A stretch of 64,000 nucleotides of DNA from Platanthera guangdongensis. Lineage: Eukaryota > Streptophyta > Magnoliopsida > Asparagales > Orchidaceae. Location: the NCBI GenBank assembly GCA_039583875.1, contig CM077153.1:65666482-65730481 (forward strand). The letters are read 5' to 3'. The notes below the pieces were generated by a model that made no database searches, was not told where the DNA came from, and was given only the letters and a program-made list of their open reading frames with translations. The translations under genes were made by a program, and so were the position numbers. Below, in pieces: positions 56,879 to 64,000 of this stretch (the stretch's first letter is position 1; each line of letters starts with the position of its first letter).

Positions 56879-56893
56879 AAGTCTGGGGGTATT
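56879..56893 (+). other. Polypurine tract of E
   Basis: AAGTCTGGGGGTATT lies directly before the 3' LTR. Confidence 0.85.
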
Positions 56894-58454
56894 TGATGAG
56901 TGCGATTATGATAGGCTTTTTACTATCATAATTGTAATCATGTCTGCTATTCCTACCTCATTTTGTAGTAATTTCGCAAGAAAAGTCAAAGAATTGTTTT
57001 ATCATGATTAGGAGAGCATAGTTAGGATCTTTGTTACTCCTTATATTTAGTTATATAATTTATTATGTCACTTTTATATGCAGGTAGCGCTAACCAGTGG
57101 AACTAAAAGTCTTGGAGCAAATAAAGGAGTTCACGGAGTTAACATGGCTAATGACAGGACAAAAATTTGGCGCACACGGGTGGACACACGGCAGTGTGCC
57201 TACTCGTGTCCTATGCACCCTGGAGCTGAAGAAATTGGACGCAGGAGACAGAGACTCACACGGGTAGGAACACGCCCGTGTGCCTACCCGTGTCATATTT
57301 GAACACGACTGCCGACCAACCCGTATCTGAAGAACGTGAAGACCCACACGGCCGTGTCAGTACCCATGTCATCTGACACAGCCCACTACCAGACATGCCT
57401 GTTCGTGGGGAACAGCCTAGGTACTATCCACATGGCCTGAGACACGGCCGTGTTGGAACCCGTGTCCGACCTGTTTGTAAAGGGACTATATATTTCCTGT
57501 AGAAAAATTAGTGGAGAACTTTTGGATCATTCTGGGATTGGAGAACTGCTGAAGCCCGAAGTGGAGCATCCAAGAGAAGGAGGATTGAAGGGTATTTTGT
57601 ATGTATTTTTATCTATTCATTAATCCCTTTTAATCATGCCTTTCTCTTGGTGATTCAACTTTGTTTATTGTTTTAATTTGCATGAACTTATATTTGAACA
57701 ATTTGTTAATCATGTCTCGCATGATTTACATCAAATTTGTAGTATTTTATTCGTATGTGGGCTTACAAACAAAGATCTTAATCCTAATTATGAATTTCTT
57801 ATTTGTCTTACATGAATTGCAAATCTCTAGATTGAGAAATTAGATGTTTGTGATGAAATTTACATGTTCATAGTTTGGTGTGAGATCTCTTTATAATTCG
57901 AATTTTATGATCGAGAGATATGTTATTTGGATAATTGGAATACGAATCAATGAATTCATGATATTTTAGAGATAGGATTTCGTGGGTTTATGTAATAGTT
58001 AGGGTGTTTTATTTAATGCAAATTTGAGTATTGTAAATTGTTCGAGAGAAAATTTACTAACTTAGATTTAGGATTTGAATTGCTCGAGAGAGAATTTGAT
58101 AAATATTTACCCTTTACAAGTCAACAAATTTGATAGTATTATGCTTTCATGATTAAATAGAATTGAGTGAATGAATGAATATTCCGATGCTGATTTATCC
58201 AATAGTCATAGTTAGGTTAATTTAGGTTAGAAATCAATTTTACTTATAGGTACGATAATAGAGTGAGGATGAGTACGAATACTTGAAATGGCCCTGTGGA
58301 ATACGACACGAGATGTAGATTTCTCCTGTACTATGATTGATAGGTGCACTTGCCTGAATGTTAATTCAATCTAGCTTATGCCCATCTACATAGTTATACT
58401 AGAATGTAGAATGAAATCGCATTGAGTTATTACTTGTTAGCAAAGCAATCATCA
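56894..58454 (+). repeat. 3' LTR of element E (1,561 bp)
   Basis: It matches 46223-47818 with scattered substitutions, about 13 extra bases near 57430 and a deletion of nearly 50 bases near 58180. Confidence 0.95.
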
Positions 58455-58459
58455 TAGTT

Positions 58460-59727
58460 CAACTACAGATTTTATTAGACAAGCAAAGAACTCAATTTGA
58501 GAAATATGTTGATGAAAGGAACAAAGACTTGCAATTTCAACTGGACCAGGATATTAAGTCCATAAGATTTGAAGTAAATTTGCTAAGAACAGATATAACT
58601 GCTTTCTTTCAGATGGGAGCAAATGTTGTAGTCTATATTGAAAAACAACAACAAGAAGCAAAGAAACTGAAGATGAAATGATTGTCAAACAAGGCTACGC
58701 CCTTGAAAATCAAAGAATCTTAGATGAAAACATGACTGTCATGCATACAAAAACATTGGTCAAGCTGACTCAGCAAACTATTGATTTAGAAAACAAAATA
58801 GCCGATGCTACAAAAGACATGAAAACTTAGCTAACATACCATTCAACATCATTTCTTAAAGATATAAAGGCTTCTGATAAAAGTTTGGATAACAATTTGC
58901 TGAAAGTGAAGAATACTATAACCTCATGAATCAATTATCTAGATGGACAAGTGAGGTTTCACAAGAATGATTTGAGAGATCATATAGAAATAGAAGTCAT
59001 AAAGGGGGAGAGAGTAATGATAAGGGCCAGTTCTGAACATGATATCTGGATATCAAATAATACAAGAGACACTATAGGCCATCCTCCCCTATGGTATGAT
59101 GGTGACCAAACTGTTGAGTCTTGTTGCCAACCAACTCAATTTGAATCTACTCATACTACTGAGCAAACTATGTACAATCCTGCTGTACAAGTTCCATTTG
59201 AGGCTATCAGAGCTGCTGTCCAAACCATGTATAGTCCTCCACCACTAGTTCAAAATGTTATAGGTGAAGAGGTGGAGATGTCTGCATCTGTTATGCTTAA
59301 AGAAAAAGAAGCTCAGTTGTCAAAGAAAAGGTTTAGGGAACAAGCTGAAGCTATACCAAACTTTGAACAATGGAGCCCAACCTCCAGATCAATAATCCTC
59401 ACTACATGGAAAGCAGTTAATGCTAATGCTACAGATAGGGGAAAATGATACCAAAAGCAAGAATGAGCTAAACATTAAAAGCAGCAAGAGGTTATCCAGA
59501 AATTCAGACATGATATGAAGACAGGGAAGATTCTTGCTAATTCAGCTGAGCCCAGCAAATATTTCTCGAAGCCTAATAACTATTTTGAAAGACAAAGGCT
59601 CAAGGAAACAGATCTCAAAATCCAAAATTGACAAAGGGAAAAAATAGCAGATAACAAGGTGCATGAAGTAAAAGCAAAGATATAATCTGGAAATGGCATA
59701 ATCATCAAAGAACCAAAGGATCCGTAG
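58460..59727 (+). pseudogene. ORF3 of element A, 3' part
   Basis: It continues the third ORF in phase after the TAGTT copy: long helical segments (QLQILLDKQRTQFEKYVDE, DIKSIRFEVNLL), a frame change near 58665, stops near 58828 and 58927, then an open stretch (58951-59448). That stretch is very close to B ORF3 (RDHIEIEVIKGERVMIRASS, NFEQWSPTSRSIILTTWKA). More stops follow before the C-terminus ending TAG at 59725-59727. The strong match of this C-terminal block between A and B marks it as the most conserved part of ORF3. Confidence 0.9.
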
Positions 59728-59956
59728 AATATATTTTCTAGGCATTTTGTACCATTACTTTTAGATCAGTATAACGAATCTAACAAATGTAATCATGAAC
59801 AGATTCATAATTAAAATTTTAGTTACACTATGTTCTATATATGTGTTATCAATTGTGTCATTTCATATGTTATTCAACACTATTGAATTTATAATGGTGT
59901 CATCATATTTTGGTATCATATTGTATATCATTGAATTGAGGTTACGAATTCTCCAA

Positions 59957-59968
59957 ATAGGGGGAGAT
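59957..59968 (+). other. Polypurine tract of A
   Basis: ATAGGGGGAGAT just before the 3' LTR, the same word as in B. Confidence 0.9.
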
Positions 59969-61800
59969 TGTTGGGTACATTGGTCACAATGTACTTTATT
60001 TGAAGAAGCCCTTTCAACTCAATAATATGCATATATTTGTATTTGATGTATATTTCAGTTTATGTTTGCAGGATTATATATTGATTGGACAGGTGGATAC
60101 AAGAAGCTAACTTGATTTTGAAGAAAAATTGTCAAAGTTCAAAAGTGTCGAAACACTTTAACTGTGTCGACAACTTTGTAGTAGCTATGTTGAGACAAGT
60201 CAGTACAGTCTGCATTCAGTAACTTGCAGTGTAGAAAATTGACAAAGTACAAAAGTGTCGACACACTTTAACTGTGTCGACACCTTTAAAGAAGTTGTGT
60301 CGAGACAAGTCAGTTAACTCGATACATAGAAGATTCAAGATAGCTGTGTAGAGATAAGTCAGTTGTATCGACACCTTGAAGACTAAGTCAGATTACTTGA
60401 CACTGTAATGCTTAAAGCAATTGTGTCGAGACAATACAACTGTCTCAACACAAAGAAGACATGAAATTTTACTAAGTAAAATTGTGTCAAGACAAATCAA
60501 CTATATCGATACAATGAAGAATTAAAGATATACTTTCCGACATCAGGCAGATAGTTGTGTCGAGACAACCTAACTGTCTCGACACAAGGTAGAACAAAAG
60601 ATGTCGACACAGACAACACTTGTGTCGAGACAAATCAATGGTCTCGACACTCTCAAGTTTCAGATGAAAATTCTATCAAGTAGAATTGTGTCAAGACTGC
60701 TAAGATGTCTCGACACAAGTGTCGAGACAATATGGACATCTCGACACTTATGTTTCAGAAAATGTGCAGAGTCAACACAGAAGTACCAAGATGTGTCAGA
60801 ACTGTCACATCAGGTACAAGAATAAGATATTTCAACAGAAACAGACTAAGAGAGGATTTGATGTATGATGTCAGATGCTGATGTCATCATTCTATAACTA
60901 TCCATCCATGAAGGCTATAAATAGAAGGGTAGTCTACACCAACAATAAAAGAGAGAATCGATCAAGCAAACAAAAAATTCACATTCTCATTCTAATCCCG
61001 AGGAGGAAGAAGAAGACGAAGGTCTTCAAGAGAATCTCCATATCCATTATATAAGTCGATCTGAAGATCAAGGTGGATCTGATCTATAATTTCTTCAAGG
61101 TTATCAAGCCGATCAACATCAAGAAGATAGCAGATCCAGAAAAGCAACATTTCAGCCAGCCAATTTATCAAGTAGAAAACCATTGCTGCTGATTCAAGAA
61201 TCCGTGCTAACAGATAAGTCAGATTGTAAAAACTCTATTTTCTGAAAATTTATCCTTTATACTTTACCTCTTTATTTTGTAAGATCTCCTAAAAATTTGA
61301 GTGGGTAGGAGATCTTATCTCTGAGTTGTAAGCCTAATTTATAAAAACTGAGGTATGGTTCTTGAGGGACGTGAGGTAGGTGGTTTTGGGTGAATCGCTG
61401 AGTTGTAAGCCTGATTTATAAAGGCTGAGGTAGGGTTCTTGAGGGACCTGAGGTAGGATATTGGGAGAATCTCTGAGGTAGGACCTGTTGGTCTAAGTGT
61501 AGGTTTCTTAACAGAAACTGAGTCTGTAGGATTTTTGGATCTGAGTTAAAGAGGAGGAGCTATAACCTTATCTAACACATTACTAGTGAGGAAGAAGGGG
61601 GAAAGTGGATGTACCCTAGATAGGGGAACCACTATAAATTCTTTATGTGCAGTGTGTTGTGGATTGTTATTGCTTGTCTTGTGTTCTGAATTATCTAACT
61701 GCTGAATTTGTTAAGTGATATAGATTTGATAAAGTATTTTTTAAAAAATTCACTTATTCACCCCATCTAGATGATTATCTACCCATATGATTATCTTTCA
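59969..61800 (+). repeat. 3' LTR of element A (1,832 bp)
   Basis: Matches 3868-5696 at roughly 90%. It has the same inverted-pair array (about 60145-60760), TATA box (60916-60923) and R/U5 repeats, ending GATTATCTTTCA. ATCCT follows at 61801-61805. Confidence 0.95.
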
Positions 61801-61805
61801 ATCCT

Positions 61806-63077
61806 GATTGGAGTGTGTCCTTTATTTTTCTGTTACACTCTCAGCGAAAACATCATCATCTGACAGATGACCCTACACCTTCTGACTCTGCTTCTTTTGA
61901 TGAATGGGATGCAAACGATGATTTGGTTCATACTTTGTTAGCTAACAGTTTGTCAGATGATTGCTTCCTGGTTATTCGACATGATCCTACGGTCAATGCT
62001 ACCTGGAATCATCTTGTTGCTTTGTATTCCATATGATGCGGATCTCTTTACTTGCCCAACCATGCCTCCTGCGTTGGCCTATCAGGAGGTTCAGACTCTT
62101 AGTGCTGAACTCCTTTAGCATAGGCCATTTTCTGCTGATCTTGCCAAGCAACACAAACATTTTCAGGAGCTTCTTGTAGTGTGCTATTTACTTTGCATCC
62201 CAGACTCGTATCATATGATTCGTCAACAGATTCTTAGGGAGGCGGAGTCTCCAACTCTGGATGCTACTGCTCGAATTTTCGCTGTTACTACTCTTCTCCA
62301 GCGTCCTTTTCTTCCTTCGCCTCCTGATCTAGTTGCTCATCCAGGTCGTTCTGATATCTCTGGTAGCCAAGGTGGCCGTACTGGTGGCCGGGGTTCCTCT
62401 AAGCACCTCTGTTCTCATTGTGGCCGGGTTGGTCCTTTGGTTGATCGTTGCTGGACCAAACATCCTCACCTTCGTCCCGGTTCGAGTGATTCATCCAAGA
62501 AGTCTACTACTTTGGCTACTTCTGGAGTTGCTCAGGTGGCCATTATGGGTAGGTGTCTAATCGATTCTGATGCAACTAATCATATGACGGACAATTCTCG
62601 ATTATTCTCTTGTCTTTACAAGAGTAACCGGTTTCCTCCGGTTTTTATAGCAGATGGTTCTCCATCCCCAGTTTTTGGATCTGGCACGGTGCATGTGACT
62701 CCGTCTGTTTAGCTTCAGGACACTCTTTATGTCCCAAAGTTTTCGTATAATCTTCTTTCGGTTATAGCTCTTTGCAGATAGCTGAAATGTGAAGCTGTTT
62801 TCTCATCCTCTACTTGCATTTTTCATATTTCTCATTCCAAGGAGATGACCGCTACTGGGACTGAAAGCGGCGGTTTATTCTACCCTGATACTACTTCTAC
62901 CTTTTCTGCCTCTTCTTCCTTACTTCAGTGGCATCTTCTCCTTGGGCATCCTCCTCCTCAACTCCTTTATCCGCTTCTACCCGATTTACCTTGCGGGATT
63001 TATTCTTTTTAATGTGAAGCTTGTCAAATTGGCAAACATTACCGGTCTACTTTTCCCGCAAAGGTGGGTCACAACTC
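61806..63077 (+). pseudogene. Element O: rest of gag, protease and pre-integrase region
   Basis: It resumes copia gag at codon 39 (DWSVSFIFLLHSQRKHHHLTD), stops at TGA near 62034, and changes frame. The next frame gives helical Gag (YHMIRQQILRE), a damaged zinc knuckle (CSHCGRVGPLVDRC, Pro where His belongs), then a damaged protease (IDSDATNHMTDNSRLF, second residue after Asp not Gly). After LYVPKFSYNLLSV and two stops comes the pre-integrase zinc region (WHLLLGHP, CEACQIGKHYRSTFP). It is cut at 63077 by element F. This copia lineage (NHMT and LYVP words) differs from A and B. Confidence 0.88.
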
Positions 63078-63240
63078 TGTTGGATCCCTAGTTTGATTTG
63101 GGCTAGGTTCACTAAGTTAGGATCATATGACCCATCATGTATAGCCAGGGTCATGGTTGTGTCCTAGAGTCTGGGCCAAGTCCTTAGAATCAACATCACA
63201 TGGACCAGCCTTCAACAAACTGCGAAAGACTCAAGTAATT

Positions 63241-63550
63241 GTGTCGACACTTGGGAAAAACTGTGTCGACACCAGAAGCCAGATTATGTCAACACACAGG
63301 ACTTGTGTCGACACACAGAACATATGTTGACATCAATTGTGTCGACACACAGGACTTGTGTCGACACACAGAACATCTGTCGACATCAATTGTGTCGACA
63401 CCAGAAGCAAGATTGTGTCGACACACAGGACTTGTGTCGACGCACAGAACATCTGTCGACATCAATTGTGTCAACACGCTCCAGATTTCTGTCAAAACAA
63501 CAACTATGTCGCGACAAGAAGCAATTGTGTCGACACACAGGACTTGTGCC
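63241..63550. promoter_or_regulatory. GTGTCGACAC array in F
   Basis: Exact copies near 63241, 63263, 63305, 63347, 63357, 63397, 63416, 63434 (one base changed) and 63528. ACACAGGACTTGTGTCGAC segments recur, so part of the array grew by local duplication. Confidence 0.9.
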
Positions 63551-63569
63551 GACACATCCCAACGAAACT

Positions 63570-63870
63570 AGTTCTTAGTTCGACCCAGTTCTCAGGTCGA
63601 CGATTTCTGGATACTCTACTTCAGCATTTCATTCCAGAAATATCTAAGTCCAAAAATACTTCACTGGACTCAGCTTGATGAAGTCAAATTATTAGCTCGA
63701 CGAACTTGATATGCATAAAAGGCAAGATTCTAGAGAATACAGTTATCAGTTCTCAGCTCGACGATCTTGGAACTCAGCTCGACGAACATAAACCATATGG
63801 TCGACGAACACAACTCCTCAGCTCGACGAACTGTGGACTCAGCTCGACGATTTCTATTTTCTATTCGACG
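63570..63870. repeat. AGCTCGACGA motif cluster in F
   Basis: About eight copies of TCGACGA, mostly preceded by AGC, with irregular spacing of about 20-70 bases. Confidence 0.85.
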
Positions 63871-64000
63871 AATCCAGACTTGGTTATTTCCATCCTTCTG
63901 TCCCTTTCCTACTATAATAATTCCTGAGTAATTAATGCTAAAATATAATCTGAATATTACCGTGAGACGGAGCATTAATTATGACCTTCATCAGGATTAT

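Larger units (their letters stand above)
46223..58454 (+). mobile_element. Element E: Athila-like Ty3/gypsy retrotransposon with extra 3' ORF
   Basis: 12,232 bp, LTRs 46223-47818 and 56894-58454, ends TG...CA, TAGTT duplication. A tRNA-Asp type primer site follows the 5' LTR. Gag-pol occupies one frame from 47967 to 53267 with ten stops and no frameshift that I can see. A promoter-like spacer and an Athila-type ORF follow, then a 1.6-kb non-coding region. The LTRs differ by a few percent, plus a deletion of nearly 50 bp in the 3' copy. Protease with DLGAS, the RT and integrase blocks, and the ORF after pol identify the Athila/Tat group. Confidence 0.95.
3868..61800 (+). mobile_element. Element A: Sirevirus-like Ty1/copia retrotransposon, split by two later insertions
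   Basis: The element runs TG...CA with a perfect 5-bp duplication. Without the insertions C (10260-43874) and E (46223-58454) it is about 12 kb. Order: LTR, primer site, gag, pol, spacer with palindromes and TATA, third ORF, polypurine tract, LTR. Its proteins match those of element B throughout, but with many stops, frameshifts and an RT deletion. The first 90 bases of the two LTRs differ at about nine positions, so it is old. The third ORF after pol and the long LTRs point to the Sirevirus (SIRE/Maximus) lineage. Confidence 0.93.
63078..64000 (+). mobile_element. Element F: start of another LTR, Sirevirus-like (runs off window)
   Basis: TGTTGGATCC starts at 63078 exactly where the O pol reading is lost; AACTC before it (63073-63077) would be the target duplication, but the other end is outside. 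Bases 63241-63550 carry about nine GTGTCGACAC copies, the same palindrome as B. Bases 63570-63870 carry a second word, AGCTCGACGA and variants. The LTR is otherwise unlike that of B, so F is a separate family. Orientation is assumed from the TGTT start. Confidence 0.7.

Overview
The window is plant nuclear DNA and is almost wholly a nest of LTR retrotransposons. I recognise no host gene, tRNA, rRNA or CRISPR array. The evidence for a flowering plant is the Sirevirus-type Ty1/copia, Athila-type Ty3/gypsy and Tekay/Del-type chromovirus elements, tRNA-Met and tRNA-Asp primer sites, and a CACTA-type transposon end. The species cannot be named from this.

The layout was solved from exact 5-bp target-site duplications (TSDs). 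Bases 1-2035 are the right end of a CACTA-like element with GC-rich minisatellites. Bases 2036-3867 and 61806-63077 are the two halves of an old copia element (O). O was split by a Sirevirus-like copia element (A, 3868-61800, TSD ATCCT). A was split twice: inside pol by a minus-strand Tekay-like gypsy element (C, 10260-43874, TSD ATGGT), and inside its third ORF by an Athila-like gypsy element (E, 46223-58454, TSD TAGTT). The left LTR of C was split by a second Tekay-like element (D, 14521-36879, TSD TTCCT). D was split by a young Sirevirus-like element (B, 21420-34308, TSD AAGCC). From 63078 to the window end lies the start of another LTR (F), inserted into O. LTR divergence judged by eye on samples (A about 9%, C about 3-4%, D about 1%, B about 0.4%) agrees with the nesting order.

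B is nearly complete: two 1.99-kb LTRs, gag with two zinc knuckles and a coiled coil, a single in-frame UAA, pol (protease, integrase, RT, RNase H) with one further in-frame stop, and then a separate 926-codon third ORF (ORF3). E keeps one reading frame over 5.3 kb with stop codons only, followed by an Athila-type extra ORF. A has stops, frameshifts and an RT deletion. C and D have lost most of their coding interior, and D also carries two inversions.

The most interesting signal is a shared two-part design in A, B and E. Each carries an array of short palindromes upstream of the TATA box in its LTR. The same family-specific palindrome array, again ending in a TATA box, recurs between pol and the extra 3' ORF. 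The motif differs by element (GTGTCGACAC in B and F; GTGTCGAGACA paired with its reverse complement in A; ACACGG/CCGTGT in E), but the layout is the same, and it crosses the Copia/Gypsy divide. The extra ORFs of A, B and E also look related at their N-termini. I suggest, as inference, that palindrome array and extra ORF form a self-recognition or self-activation pair with its own promoter. In principle this resembles the VANC/motif anti-silencing pairs of VANDAL transposons.
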